A stretch of 28,844 nucleotides of DNA. Source: Hyphomicrobium_A sp964622715. GTDB taxonomy: Bacteria > Pseudomonadota > Alphaproteobacteria > Rhizobiales > Hyphomicrobiaceae. The position numbers and the translations under genes are program-made. The notes beneath the pieces are model-generated. The model saw nothing but the letters and a program-made list of their open reading frames with translations, was not told the DNA's origin and did no database searches. Below are positions 1 through 8,723 of the stretch, in pieces. Position 1 is the first letter of the stretch. Each line of letters begins with the position of its first letter. Location: NCBI GenBank assembly GCA_964622715.1, contig CAZURR010000024.1:1-28844 (forward strand), given 5' to 3'.

Positions 1-773
1 GCGTTGAACCACAGGAAGCCGAGGCCTGCGCCGATCAGCGCTCCGCAAATGATGGCAAGTTCGCCGGTACCGGGCACGTAGTGGATCTGCAGATACTGAG
101 CAAACTTCGCATTACCGATTAGATACGCGATGAGGCCGAATGTGGCCGCCGCAATCATCACGGGCACGATCGCAAGCCCATCAAGACCATCAGTAAGGTT
201 GACCGCATTGCCGGCCCCCGCAATCACGAGCACGCCAAAGAGAATGAAGAACGGTCCAAGGTGAAGCACCAGGTTCTTGAAAAAGGGAATGGTGAGCACA
301 CCGGATACGTCCGGCGGACCAAGCCACATCACGCACGCCGTGGCAATCGCTGCCACTAGGATCTCGACGCCGAGCCGGGCGCCGCTCGAAACGCCAGACG
401 TGGTGCGTCGCGTCACCTTCAGGAAGTCATCGTAAAATCCAAGGCCCCCATAAGCGAGCGTGACGCCCAAAACGATCCAGATGTAAGGGTTGCTGAGGTT
501 GGCCCATAGCAGCGTCGCGACCGTTACGCCGGCGAGGATCATGAGCCCGCCCATCGTTGGCGTGCCCGACTTCAGAAGATGGGTCTCAGGTCCGTCTTCG
601 CGGATCGGCTGGCCTCGGCCCTGCTTGACGCGCAAGAGGTCAATGATGCCTGGGCCAAACAACATCACGAATATCAGCGATGTGAAGATCGCCCCACCGG
701 TGCGGAAGGTGATATATCGGAAAACGTTCAGCACGCCGATCTGGTCGCTGAAGTTCACGAGTTCATAAAGCAT
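1..773 (-). CDS. mraY: Phospho-N-acetylmuramoyl-pentapeptide-transferase MraY, 3' end cut by window edge
   Basis: MraY is the integral membrane enzyme that transfers phospho-MurNAc-pentapeptide from UDP to undecaprenyl phosphate, making lipid I. Translating the minus strand from the ATG at 773 gives MLYELVNFSDQIGVLNVFRY, then the family blocks DGPETHLLKSGTPTMGG, YGGLGFYDDFLK (the Asp-rich motif) and GNAVNLTDGLDGLAI, ending at GAGLGFLWFN at the window edge. About 257 of the roughly 360 residues expected are present, so the C-terminal third is missing only because the window ends. A good ribosome site, GGAGG, lies 7 nt before the ATG. The gap from the murF stop is 32 nt, so it is the last visible gene of the dcw operon. 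The identification is certain. Confidence 0.97.
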   Translation of the reverse strand, partial: MLYELVNFSDQIGVLNVFRYITFRTGGAIFTSLIFVMLFGPGIIDLLRVKQGRGQPIREDGPETHLLKSGTPTMGGLMILAGVTVATLLWANLSNPYIWIVLGVTLAYGGLGFYDDFLKVTRRTTSGVSSGARLGVEILVAAIATACVMWLGPPDVSGVLTIPFFKNLVLHLGPFFILFGVLVIAGAGNAVNLTDGLDGLAIVPVMIAAATFGLIAYLIGNAKFAQYLQIHYVPGTGELAIICGALIGAGLGFLWFN

Positions 774-805
774 CCCTCACCCTCCGATGGTGGTCACCGC
801 AGCGT

Positions 806-2233
806 CTACGCGCCCCGGTCCGCCCCAACACAATCTTTTTCGCCACTGCGCATCAGCGCGTCCACAAGCGGCGCCATGCCCGTTCCGAGCGAGCCCTTGA
901 TCATCACCACATCACCCCCCCGTACTGTTGCAACGAGTGCCGCCTCGATGCCATCCGACGTATTGGCCCATTCTCCCTTGCGGTCCACCGGCAGCGCCTG
1001 AAATAGCCGCTGCATATGAGGCCCACAGCCAAAGACCAGATCAGCCTCTGCGGCGTCAACTGCTTCCTTCAAATCCTCATGCAGACGGCCTGCTTCTTGG
1101 CCCAATTCGAGCATGTCGCCGAGAACCGCAATACGGCGTGGATATTGTTCGCGCGGCACAGTCGCCATAGCGGCAAGGGCGGAGCGCATCGAGGCTGGAT
1201 TCGCATTGTAGCTCTCATCGACAAGAAGAATCGCACCATCTGCGCGCTTCAACTCAATGCGCGCTCCCCGGCCCTTCGCGGCCTTGAGGTCGGCAAGCGC
1301 GCCGACCCCACGCTCAACGTCGGCGTCAAGCGCGACGAGCGCTGCGATAACAGCAAGCGAATTCTGTGCAATGTGTGCTCCCGGCGCGCCCAATCGATAG
1401 GCAACCCGCTTCTGTCCAACCCGCACGACGATATCGGAGCCGTCCGCATTTAGCGTCAAGACCTCGGGACGCACGTCCGCCGCCTCGTTCTGGCCGAACG
1501 AAATAATGCCGGCGCCGTGCGCCCGCGCGCGCTGCTCTAGGAGTGCAAAGAATGCATTGTCGCGATTGAGAACCGCAGTGCCGCCCGGCTCCAGTCCTGA
1601 CAAGATTTCCGCCTTGGCTTCGGCAATGGCGGCGACCGAGTCGAAGAATTGCAGATGGACCGGTTCCACCGTGGTGATGATGGCAACATGCGGGCACACC
1701 AGAGCTGTGAGTGGCGTAATTTCGCCTGCGTGGTTCATGCCGATCTCGAACACGCCGTAGCGTGAATCCGCCGGCATTCGCGCCAGGGTCAGCGGCACTC
1801 CCCAATGATTGTTGAACGACTTCTCGGCCGCGTGTGTCTTTCCTAAACGGGTGAGGCACGCGCGCAGCGCTTCCTTGGTCCCCGTCTTGCCGACGCTGCC
1901 TGTCACGGCAATGATGCGTGCGTTGCTTCGAGCACGCGCAGCAGATGCGATCCCATCCAAGCCCTTGAGCGGATCATCGACGCGTAGGAGAGCCCCGTCC
2001 ACCGGAGTGCGCTCATAGTCATTTCTAACGATTGCAGCGGATGCACCGCGCCCGAACGCAGCGGGCACAAACTCGTGACCGTCGCGTTTGTCCATCAACG
2101 CGACGAAAACCTCACCGGGCGCGATCGCACGCGTATCGATGGAAAATCCCTTAATGGGAACGACGGGTGCCCCGTCTGCCACGCCACCCGTAGCCCGCAC
2201 TAGCTCGTCCCACGTCCACAATGCTTCGGCCAT
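806..2233 (-). CDS. murF: UDP-N-acetylmuramoyl-tripeptide--D-alanyl-D-alanine ligase MurF
   Basis: MurF is the cytoplasmic Mur ligase that adds D-Ala-D-Ala to UDP-MurNAc-tripeptide using ATP. The 475-aa product begins MAEALWTWDELVRATGG. It carries the ATP-binding loop TGSVGKTGT at about residues 111-119, FEIGMNHAGEI further on, and the late ligase motif DESYNANPASMRSAL. The reading frame is open upstream to 2401, but that extension lies inside murE and looks nothing like MurF, so I chose the ATG at 2233. That start is 4 nt past the murE stop, with ACAGG just before it, which suggests translational coupling. Length and motif order are normal for the family. Confidence 0.96.
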   Translation of the reverse strand: MAEALWTWDELVRATGGVADGAPVVPIKGFSIDTRAIAPGEVFVALMDKRDGHEFVPAAFGRGASAAIVRNDYERTPVDGALLRVDDPLKGLDGIASAARARSNARIIAVTGSVGKTGTKEALRACLTRLGKTHAAEKSFNNHWGVPLTLARMPADSRYGVFEIGMNHAGEITPLTALVCPHVAIITTVEPVHLQFFDSVAAIAEAKAEILSGLEPGGTAVLNRDNAFFALLEQRARAHGAGIISFGQNEAADVRPEVLTLNADGSDIVVRVGQKRVAYRLGAPGAHIAQNSLAVIAALVALDADVERGVGALADLKAAKGRGARIELKRADGAILLVDESYNANPASMRSALAAMATVPREQYPRRIAVLGDMLELGQEAGRLHEDLKEAVDAAEADLVFGCGPHMQRLFQALPVDRKGEWANTSDGIEAALVATVRGGDVVMIKGSLGTGMAPLVDALMRSGEKDCVGADRGA

Positions 2234-2237
2234 CCTG

Positions 2238-3686
2238 TCAGACGCACTCCAGCGCTTTGCGCAGCTCGCCATGATCTGAAAAGGGGAGCACAGTATCACC
2301 CACGATTTGACCAGTTTCGTGACCCTTTCCCGCCACCACGAGCACATCGCCCTCTCCCAGCATGGCAACGGCAACGCCAATGGCTTCCCCACGGCCGCCA
2401 ATCTCCTGCGCGCCTTTCGCTGCCGCCATGATTTCTGCTCGGATTGCCTCGGGCTTCTCGTTGCGTGGATTGTCGTCAGTAATGATCACCACGTCCGCGT
2501 TATCGACTGCGATTTGACCCATCAGGGGCCGTTTGCCCTTATCGCGATCGCCGCCGCAACCCAGCACGCAAATGAGCTTTCCCGTCACGAACGGGCGCAA
2601 CGCAGCGAGCATCGCGGCGAGCGCCTCGGGCTTATGCGCATAGTCGACGACTGCGAGGCCGCCGCGCGCCTCGCCCACGATCTCCAGTCGGCCCCTTACA
2701 CCTTTGAGGCTTTGCAGCGCGGGCAGCACGCGTCCAGCCGGTTCTCCCGTTGCAACTGCAAGACCAGCCGCAACGAGTGCATTGGAGGCTTGGTACTCGC
2801 CAAGCAGCGGCAAACGAATATCGAATGACCGTCCGTCGGAGCCTACGGACAAACGCTGCGCAAAACCTTCGCGCGTCAACCTTTCCAATTTTAGGTCTTC
2901 ACCCTTGCGCCCAACGGTCAGTACCTTGCGGCCATTGTCCAGCGCCGTCCTTATAACGTCTTCCGCGCCCGCGCCGTCGGCGTTTACAACAACACTCGCC
3001 CCCTCCGGCAAGAGCTCGGAAAAGAGGCGCAACTTCGCAGCAAAATATTCGTCCATCGTTGGATGATAGTCGAGGTGATCGCGGCCCAGGTTGGTGAAGG
3101 CCGCTGCCGTGAGCGTTACTCCATCGAGTCGGTATTGATCGAGGCCATGCGAGGACGCCTCGAACGCAACGTGAGTGACGCCGTCGTCGGCTAACTCAGC
3201 CAGCGTCTCGTGGAGAGTGACCGGGTCCGGCGTCGTCAACGAGCCATAGAAGCCGCTTTCCGGCTTCACCAGACCAATAGTGCCGATCGAGGCGGCCCTG
3301 TACCCAAGCGTGGTAAAGATCTGGCGCGTAAATTCCGCGACCGACGTCTTGCCGCTCGTTCCGGTCACGGCAACGGCCGTCTCCGGCTGACGACCGCAAA
3401 ATCGCGCAGCCATGAGAGCCAACTCTCGGCGCGGTTCGGGTGCACGCCAAACCGGAATATTTTCAATGTGAGGAACGTCAGCGTCTTCGCTGGCAAGCAC
3501 TGCGACCGCGCCCTTTGAAACAGCATCCCGAATGAAGCGCGCACCGTCCACTTTGGTACCGGCGATCGCCACAAAGACGAAGCCGGGACGAACCAGGCGG
3601 CTATCGGCCGTCACGCCGGTGACCCGCACGTTCCCAGCGGAACCAGGGACCGGCGCGTCGGGTCCGAATAGAGATGAAAGAAGCAT
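2238..3686 (-). CDS. murE: UDP-N-acetylmuramoyl-L-alanyl-D-glutamate--2,6-diaminopimelate ligase MurE
   Basis: MurE adds meso-diaminopimelate to UDP-MurNAc-L-Ala-D-Glu in the cytoplasm. With the ATG at 3686 the product is 482 aa, starting MLLSSLFGPDAPVPG and running straight into the family's N-terminal TADSRLVRPGFVFVA block. The ATP loop GTSGKTS is at 109-115. DNPRNE at about 405-410 contains the DNPR signature that goes with diaminopimelate rather than lysine, as expected for a Gram-negative. Start choice is uncertain: ATGs at 3728 and 3752 are in frame and would overlap the ftsI end by 14 or 38 nt, giving 496 or 504 aa. I preferred 3686 because the alignment to MurE begins there, although its ribosome site is weak. 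Confidence 0.93.
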   Translation of the reverse strand: MLLSSLFGPDAPVPGSAGNVRVTGVTADSRLVRPGFVFVAIAGTKVDGARFIRDAVSKGAVAVLASEDADVPHIENIPVWRAPEPRRELALMAARFCGRQPETAVAVTGTSGKTSVAEFTRQIFTTLGYRAASIGTIGLVKPESGFYGSLTTPDPVTLHETLAELADDGVTHVAFEASSHGLDQYRLDGVTLTAAAFTNLGRDHLDYHPTMDEYFAAKLRLFSELLPEGASVVVNADGAGAEDVIRTALDNGRKVLTVGRKGEDLKLERLTREGFAQRLSVGSDGRSFDIRLPLLGEYQASNALVAAGLAVATGEPAGRVLPALQSLKGVRGRLEIVGEARGGLAVVDYAHKPEALAAMLAALRPFVTGKLICVLGCGGDRDKGKRPLMGQIAVDNADVVIITDDNPRNEKPEAIRAEIMAAAKGAQEIGGRGEAIGVAVAMLGEGDVLVVAGKGHETGQIVGDTVLPFSDHGELRKALECV

Positions 3687-3714
3687 TCTGCTTTGGTCCG
3701 CGTTAGAGGACGCG

Positions 3715-5460
3715 TCACCGAGCTTCATATTTGGCGAGGCGTGTGGCGTCAAACGCTCGACTGGATTGTCCCGCCGCTGCCTCGGACGTCGGCAGAAGGC
3801 CCAACAGCGGCCCGATGCGCCCTATGATGCGGCCGGCCGTTGGCGCAGCGTTTAGACCCGCGAGCACCTCACCGCCTGCGTCCCCGGTACCTTTCGGCTC
3901 GAAGAGCAGCACAAACACCAAGTATTTCGGCTTGTTCATAGGAAAGGCTGCAAGGAAAGACGAGATGACCGCATCCTTCTTATAACCGCCCGCGCCAGGG
4001 ATCTCCGCCGTTCCAGTCTTACCGCCGACGGGATAGCCTGAAATGTTCGCCCGTTTACCGGTGCCTGCCGGGTCGATCACGTTGCGGCGCATTATTTTTC
4101 GAATGTCTCTGCTGGTTGCCCGCTTAATAACCGCAACATTGGCACTATCGTGATCGAGCTGGCGCTTGATGAACGTTGGCAGCACGCGATGGCCACCGTT
4201 GAGGAGCGTCGCCGCCGCAGCTGCGAACTGCAATGGGGCCACCGCAATCCCGTGGCCATAGGACGTGGTGATGATCTCAGCCTCATGCCACTGCTTGGGC
4301 ACTTGTGGGGCTGCTATCGGCCCGGTTTCGATCTTGACGGGATCGAGAAGCTTGAGCCGCTTGAAGAATTCCCGTGAACGCTTCGGCCCGGCCTCGAGCG
4401 CTAACACGCCGGCACCGACGTTCGACGAGCGAATAAAAATTTCCGCTACCGACAACGGCCGGCCGGCGGGATGCGGATCGCGGATCGTAAAACGACCTGC
4501 GCTCAGTGGCTCGCGCACGTCGACTAGGGTGTCGAGAGAGACAATTTCATTTTCGAGCGCCATCGCAACGGTGACGATTTTGAAAACCGAACCGAGCTCA
4601 AATGTGCTGCCGGTGACTTTGTCGACGCGCGTGGGATCGAGACTCATCGACGGCCGCGCTGGATCGACATCGGGAAGCGAGGCCGACGCCAGAATTTCGC
4701 CTGTATCGATGTCAATCACGGTGCCGGCCGCGCCGCGCGCGCCGAACCGGCGCAGTGCGTTCGCAAGTTCCTCTTCCACAGCATGCTGCACGCCAATGTC
4801 GAGAGATAAGCGCACGGGCGCACGTTCGGTCAGCGTTGCGCCGTGCACGGATTCGACACCAACCACTTCATCGAGATAGCGCTCGATGCCGGAAACACCC
4901 TTGTTGTCGATGTTGACGTAACCCAGCACATGTCCGGCGAGTGCACCACTGGGATAGGCACGCCGCAGTTCGCGGCGAAATGCGAGGCCGGGTAACCCGA
5001 GATTGTGAACGCGCTGCGCCGTCTTGGGCGAAAGGCCCCGTCGGATCCACACGAAGCGGCGGTTGCGATCGGAAAGGTTTTTGCGCAGCTCAGCCTGATT
5101 GATGTTGGGAAAGATACCGGCAAGCTTCTCGACCACCTCGTCACGATCGATCACATGCGCGGGGTCAGCGAACAGCGACTGTGCCTCGACGTCGGTCGCA
5201 AGCAAGCGGCCGTGACGATCGACGATATCGGGCCGCGCAAAACTTTCGGCGATGGTCTCGGTGAGCGAAGACGTGGCGTCAAACTGGCTCGACATCGCGA
5301 GGCGGACGAGCTGCGCTGCAACCGTCACGAAGGCAATTGCTACCGTCAAAGTAGCAAGAAGAGTGCGCAGCCTACTGCTCGCCGCTACTTTGCCTAACCG
5401 ACCCTCGGTCCGGCCCGCGGACCCGCTTCCCAGGGGCTTGATGGTGACGGTGCCTACCAT
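3715..5460 (-). CDS. ftsI: Septal peptidoglycan transpeptidase FtsI (PBP3)
   Basis: FtsI is the division-specific class B penicillin-binding protein that cross-links peptidoglycan at the septum. The 581-aa protein has a short basic cytoplasmic N-terminus, one membrane segment at about residues 32-53, a PBP dimerisation domain, and the transpeptidase domain. Active-site motifs are SVFK at 291-294 (nucleophile Ser291), SSN at 345-347 and KTG at 481-483. The ATG at 5460 follows the ftsL stop after 1 nt, with GGCGAG just upstream. The open frame continues to 5622, but that part overlaps ftsL in another frame and is not PBP-like. It sits between ftsL and murE, the standard dcw position. Confidence 0.97.
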   Translation of the reverse strand: MVGTVTIKPLGSGSAGRTEGRLGKVAASSRLRTLLATLTVAIAFVTVAAQLVRLAMSSQFDATSSLTETIAESFARPDIVDRHGRLLATDVEAQSLFADPAHVIDRDEVVEKLAGIFPNINQAELRKNLSDRNRRFVWIRRGLSPKTAQRVHNLGLPGLAFRRELRRAYPSGALAGHVLGYVNIDNKGVSGIERYLDEVVGVESVHGATLTERAPVRLSLDIGVQHAVEEELANALRRFGARGAAGTVIDIDTGEILASASLPDVDPARPSMSLDPTRVDKVTGSTFELGSVFKIVTVAMALENEIVSLDTLVDVREPLSAGRFTIRDPHPAGRPLSVAEIFIRSSNVGAGVLALEAGPKRSREFFKRLKLLDPVKIETGPIAAPQVPKQWHEAEIITTSYGHGIAVAPLQFAAAAATLLNGGHRVLPTFIKRQLDHDSANVAVIKRATSRDIRKIMRRNVIDPAGTGKRANISGYPVGGKTGTAEIPGAGGYKKDAVISSFLAAFPMNKPKYLVFVLLFEPKGTGDAGGEVLAGLNAAPTAGRIIGRIGPLLGLLPTSEAAAGQSSRAFDATRLAKYEAR

Positions 5461-5461
5461 C

Positions 5462-5782
5462 TCACTCGCCTCTCGATGCGCGTGCGGTACGCTGAGCGGT
5501 GCTGGAGAATACGTCCGCCGTAGCTTCGGCGGGGCTGGCGAACAGCTGCCGGTCGGTTGCCGGGCCGAGACCCAGCGCCCTGGCAAACGGTTCGATTCGT
5601 TCGGGCCGGCCGAGATGGGCACGCTCCGCCTTCAACACAGCAATATCACTGCGCGCTTTTTTGATTGCACCCTCTTTGGCCTGCACGCGCCGCTCCAGCT
5701 GACGCGTGTCGTAGTTGATGCCATATAGAGCGAATGCGCTCGCAAGCGCGAAGGCAAGGGCAACAAGAGTGTGCAGACGCAT
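5462..5782 (-). CDS. ftsL: Cell division protein FtsL
   Basis: FtsL is a small bitopic division protein that works with FtsB and FtsQ and activates FtsW-FtsI. This 106-aa product has a membrane segment at about residues 5-23 (ALAFALASAFALYG), then a charged helical stretch (residues 28-60, DTRQLERRVQAKEGAIKKAR and on) of coiled-coil character, and a tail rich in Ala and Thr. The sequence is poorly conserved across bacteria, so the call rests on size, topology and position between rsmH and ftsI. It begins 29 nt after the rsmH stop, and its stop lies 1 nt before the ftsI start, which suggests coupled translation. Confidence 0.9.
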   Translation of the reverse strand: MRLHTLVALAFALASAFALYGINYDTRQLERRVQAKEGAIKKARSDIAVLKAERAHLGRPERIEPFARALGLGPATDRQLFASPAEATADVFSSTAQRTARASRGE

Positions 5783-5811
5783 CGGTGGCGACCTTCGCGC
5801 GAACAGTATTG

Positions 5812-6843
5812 CTAGTGCTCAATCGAGGGTAAGCCCAGCTCCGCCACATCAAGCGGCCACGCCCGTGCCTCCGTCCGGACGGCGGCCCGCAATCGTGCCG
5901 ATCTGGCGCGCGGGTTCACCTCGAGTTCTCCTTTAGAAGGAGTTAACGGACGGGGGTTAAGAATCCGAAAACTTGATAGTTCGGATTTTATCGATTGCTC
6001 CGGCAGGTGGCGCGAACCCCTGACTTTCCTACCCGAGCGCGCGCTCAAAAAGCGCTTCACGATGCGGTCTTCGAGCGAGTGAAACGTCACGACCACGAGC
6101 CGACCGCCTGGTTTCAGGCATCGCTCGGCAGCGCTCAGACCATGCGCCAGCTCGCCTAGCTCATCGTTTACGTAGATGCGCAGCGCTTGGAAAGTGCGCG
6201 TCGCGGGATGGCGGCGGTCGATCTTGCGCCCGCCAAACACGCCTGAAACGACGTCAGCCAGTGCGCGTGTCCTCTGCAGCGGCGCCTTAGCGCGCGCCAT
6301 AACAATGGCCCGCGCGATCGCGCGTGAGCGGCGCTCCTCACCCAACATGTAGATGATACTGGCGAGCGTTTCCTCATCGGTTGCGTTGACGACGTCGGCC
6401 ACGGAGCGCCCGCCTGAGGACATCCGCATGTCGAGCGGACCGTCCGACTGAAACGAGAAACCCCGTTCGGGATCGTCGAGTTGCATGGAGGAGACGCCAA
6501 CGTCGAGCACAACGCCATCGACGAGATCGAACCCCTGCGACCCCGTAATAGCGTCCATCGTGCTGAATCGCGCCTCGACAAGGGTCAGCCGATCATCAAA
6601 TTCTGAGCCTAGCGCTTGTCCTTTCTCAATCGCCCTAGGATCGCGATCGAGCGCCAAAACGCGGCAGTTAGCAGCGCTTAGAATGCCGCGGGTGTAGCCG
6701 CCTGCACCAAATGTCCCGTCAATGTAGGTTTCCCCGTCATTCGGGGACAGGCTTTGCAAGACCTCGGAAAGCAGCACGGGGATGTGGCGCGAACGCTCCG
6801 GCTCAGTGGAGGAGATCCCTGGCCGCGTGCGCCGCCCTATCAT
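5812..6843 (-). CDS. rsmH: 16S rRNA (cytosine(1402)-N(4))-methyltransferase RsmH
   Basis: RsmH (MraW) methylates N4 of C1402 in the 16S rRNA P-site, using S-adenosylmethionine. The 343-aa protein starts with the typical HIPVLLSEVLQSL block at residues 20-32, then SAM motif I YIDGTFGAGGYTRGIL at 40-55 and the acidic loop VLALDRDPRAI. Later come DVGVSSMQLDDPERGFSF, the helical insert that contacts RNA, and VVTFHSLEDRIVKRF. The start ATG overlaps the mraZ stop as ATGA, and AAGGAG lies 7 nt upstream inside mraZ. All conserved blocks are present. Confidence 0.97.
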   Translation of the reverse strand: MIGRRTRPGISSTEPERSRHIPVLLSEVLQSLSPNDGETYIDGTFGAGGYTRGILSAANCRVLALDRDPRAIEKGQALGSEFDDRLTLVEARFSTMDAITGSQGFDLVDGVVLDVGVSSMQLDDPERGFSFQSDGPLDMRMSSGGRSVADVVNATDEETLASIIYMLGEERRSRAIARAIVMARAKAPLQRTRALADVVSGVFGGRKIDRRHPATRTFQALRIYVNDELGELAHGLSAAERCLKPGGRLVVVTFHSLEDRIVKRFLSARSGRKVRGSRHLPEQSIKSELSSFRILNPRPLTPSKGELEVNPRARSARLRAAVRTEARAWPLDVAELGLPSIEH

Positions 6844-7349
6844 CCCCGTGCTCCTTCATCACCGCCGTCCTCCGAGGAGGAATGGCGGTTCCCCGCGCTG
6901 AACAGTTTCCTTGTGTGCTGAACTTTTTCCCGCGCGCGCTCGCGCCGTTCGGCGAAGCGGGCCGGTTCCCACATTTGAAACTTGTCGCCAAGGCCGACAA
7001 ACGTGACCTGGGTTGTGAGACTGGCATGCGTGCGAAGGCTTTCAGGAAGGCTGATGCGGCCGTCCCCATCGAGGCTGAGAACTTGGACGTCGCCGTAGAG
7101 CGCGACAGAGAGCTCATCTCGCTCGTCCGAATAGTCTGGCAAGTCCGAGAGAAGCCCATCGATCTTTTTCGCAAGTCTCTCGCCGCCTGCATCGAGTGCC
7201 GGAGCATCGAGAGAAGGATAGCAGTAGACCCCTCCCATGCTTCCGTGTGCATAGCCGTCGCGCTCGAGCACGGCGCGAAATGGCGCCGGGATCGAGACAC
7301 GGCCTTTGGCGTCGATCTTGTTTGTGAATGTCGAGACAAAGCGGTCCAT
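6840..7349 (-). CDS. mraZ: Transcriptional regulator MraZ, first gene of the dcw operon
   Basis: MraZ is an AbrB-fold, ring-forming DNA-binding protein that controls its own dcw operon. The 169-aa product begins MDRFVSTFTNKIDAKGRVSI, where DAKGRVS is the first swapped-hairpin repeat. A second repeat, LSLDGDGRISLPESLR, follows in the middle. This two-repeat layout is diagnostic, and the tail from about residue 135 is charged and probably disordered, making it longer than the E. coli protein (152 aa). The start at 7349 matches family N-termini, but AGGAG directly abuts the ATG with no spacer, which is unusual. The frame extends to 7403 without MraZ similarity. Its stop overlaps the rsmH start. 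Confidence 0.95.
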   Translation of the reverse strand: MDRFVSTFTNKIDAKGRVSIPAPFRAVLERDGYAHGSMGGVYCYPSLDAPALDAGGERLAKKIDGLLSDLPDYSDERDELSVALYGDVQVLSLDGDGRISLPESLRTHASLTTQVTFVGLGDKFQMWEPARFAERRERAREKVQHTRKLFSAGNRHSSSEDGGDEGARG

Positions 7350-7762
7350 CTCCTGTTCAAAGCCTCGCCCACAACTCAAAAACCAAACGCTGAAGAAACC
7401 CACGCCCCCTCATAACCGGCGGGCCGTGGCGGTCGCTCGCTGCCACCAGCCCTCTCTTGGAAGCCGGCGCCCGGCCACGAACCCTGCCCGGTACTCATGG
7501 GCATATATGGGATTACATGGGAACGCCCGGTCGTCAATGGTTTATTAACTCAAATCTGTGGGACGGCGCTCATTTTGGGGTTGCTGCGCGCTGCCGGTGA
7601 CTCTTCCGCGCTTGTGCGCCGCCCGCAAGGCCCGGTGATGGATCTGCAACGACTATCGGCGAATCTTGGGGCTCCGGCGTTCTGGCCGGACAAGGGCACG
7701 CCATCGCCTCTAAACAAATAACGGGCTCACTAACGCTTGGCTTCGAACTCCAACGGGCGAAC
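7350..7762. other. Divergent intergenic region between mraZ and the alpha/beta hydrolase
   Basis: This 413-nt gap separates the leftward dcw operon from the rightward hydrolase gene. It contains the phased TGGG repeats listed separately and about 145 nt of probable mraZ leader. No open frame in it resembles a protein I know, and I see no convincing promoter for the rightward gene. Confidence 0.6.
7496..7541 (-). promoter_or_regulatory. Candidate MraZ operator and dcw promoter
   Basis: On the plus strand, TGGG occurs at 7498, 7508 and 7518, exactly one turn of 10 bp apart, each inside an ATGGG pentamer. In the same phase come the degenerate CGGT at 7528 and TGGT at 7538. MraZ of other bacteria binds TGGGN repeats spaced 5 nt apart ahead of mraZ, so this fits autoregulation. 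Reading toward mraZ (minus strand) there is a -35-like TTGACG (7532-7537) and, 16 nt on, a poor -10 TAATCC (7510-7515) within the repeats. The repeats read on the strand opposite mraZ. The boxes lie about 150 nt before the ATG. The operator is fairly likely; the promoter assignment is weak. Confidence 0.6.
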
Positions 7763-8683
7763 ATGGCAACGATTGCGCGAAGAATTGTTTTGAGCGCAGT
7801 GCTGATTGCGTGCCTCAGCACGTCCTGCGGAAACGCGTCGGCCCGATTAGCGTATCGATTAGCGGTTTCTACGCCGGACCAAACACGGACACTGCTTCAC
7901 GCCGAGGAATACGGCCAAGGGCCCACCCTTCTGCTGCTGCATGGCCTAGGCGCTTCAACGTTTACCTGGCGCCACGTCCTGCCGGCGCTTGCGCGCGATC
8001 ACCGTGTGATTGCACTTGATCTCATGGGTTTCGGCCGCTCGGAAAAACTCTTAGATCGCCAATATTCAGCAGCCGACCAGGCGGCGCTCGTCGCGGCCTT
8101 CATCCGCAAGCGCAGGCTGACGAGCGTTACGCTCATTGGGCACTCGTTTGGCGGAACAGTCGCGTTGCTCACGGCGCTCGAGTTCAAACGAGAGCCAGAC
8201 CGCATTGCGCGCCTTGTCGTCATTGATGCTCCCGCACTTAAGCAAAATTTCTCGGATGTCGCGGCACTCCTGCGTGCACCCGGCCTGACGAAAATGATTA
8301 TGAACGCGACATCGCCAGAATTCATCGCGCGGCTGCTTCTCAATTTCGCCCGTGCGCCCGGTCCGGATGCCTCCGAAGCCGACGTCAAAGGATATGCGGC
8401 GCCCTTTTATGACCTTGGCAGCCACCATGCCTTCATCGCGACGGCTCAAGCGATCCTCGATGCAAATAAACTCGGCATGGGCGCACGCTACCGTGCAATT
8501 CAGCAACCGACGCTGCTCGTATGGTGCCGCCGTGATCGCGTCGTGCCACGCGCAACGGGACGCAAGCTCAAACGGCTGTTGCCGAATGCCCGCCTGGTTA
8601 TTCTCAAAAAATGCAATCATCTTCCCCAAGACGAGGTGCCCAAAGCGCTCCTCGCCAAGTTGCGATCCTTCCTGGACCAGTGA
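7763..8683 (+). CDS. Alpha/beta hydrolase, predicted lipoprotein
   Basis: This is a 306-aa alpha/beta hydrolase of unknown substrate. It has an N-terminal hydrophobic segment with the lipobox LIAC at residues 14-17, so it is probably a lipoprotein anchored in the envelope (inference). The catalytic domain shows the oxyanion-hole LLLLHGLGAS at 56-64, the nucleophile elbow GHSFGG around Ser128, the acid in WCRRDRVVP (Asp258) and the base in CNHLPQDE (His286), so the triad is complete. The mix of esterase, lipase and dehalogenase relatives prevents naming a reaction. The ATG at 7763 was chosen because the signal segment begins there; no strong ribosome site is visible. The gene 40 nt downstream is on the same strand. 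Confidence 0.88.
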   Translation: MATIARRIVLSAVLIACLSTSCGNASARLAYRLAVSTPDQTRTLLHAEEYGQGPTLLLLHGLGASTFTWRHVLPALARDHRVIALDLMGFGRSEKLLDRQYSAADQAALVAAFIRKRRLTSVTLIGHSFGGTVALLTALEFKREPDRIARLVVIDAPALKQNFSDVAALLRAPGLTKMIMNATSPEFIARLLLNFARAPGPDASEADVKGYAAPFYDLGSHHAFIATAQAILDANKLGMGARYRAIQQPTLLVWCRRDRVVPRATGRKLKRLLPNARLVILKKCNHLPQDEVPKALLAKLRSFLDQ

Positions 8684-8723
8684 GTTTAGATCCAGGATGC
8701 ACTTCAATCGGAAGGAAAACTTT

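Noticed and set aside
2234..2401. Upstream extension of the murF frame
   Set aside because: It lies inside murE and has no Mur-ligase similarity; the ATG at 2233 begins the family N-terminus.
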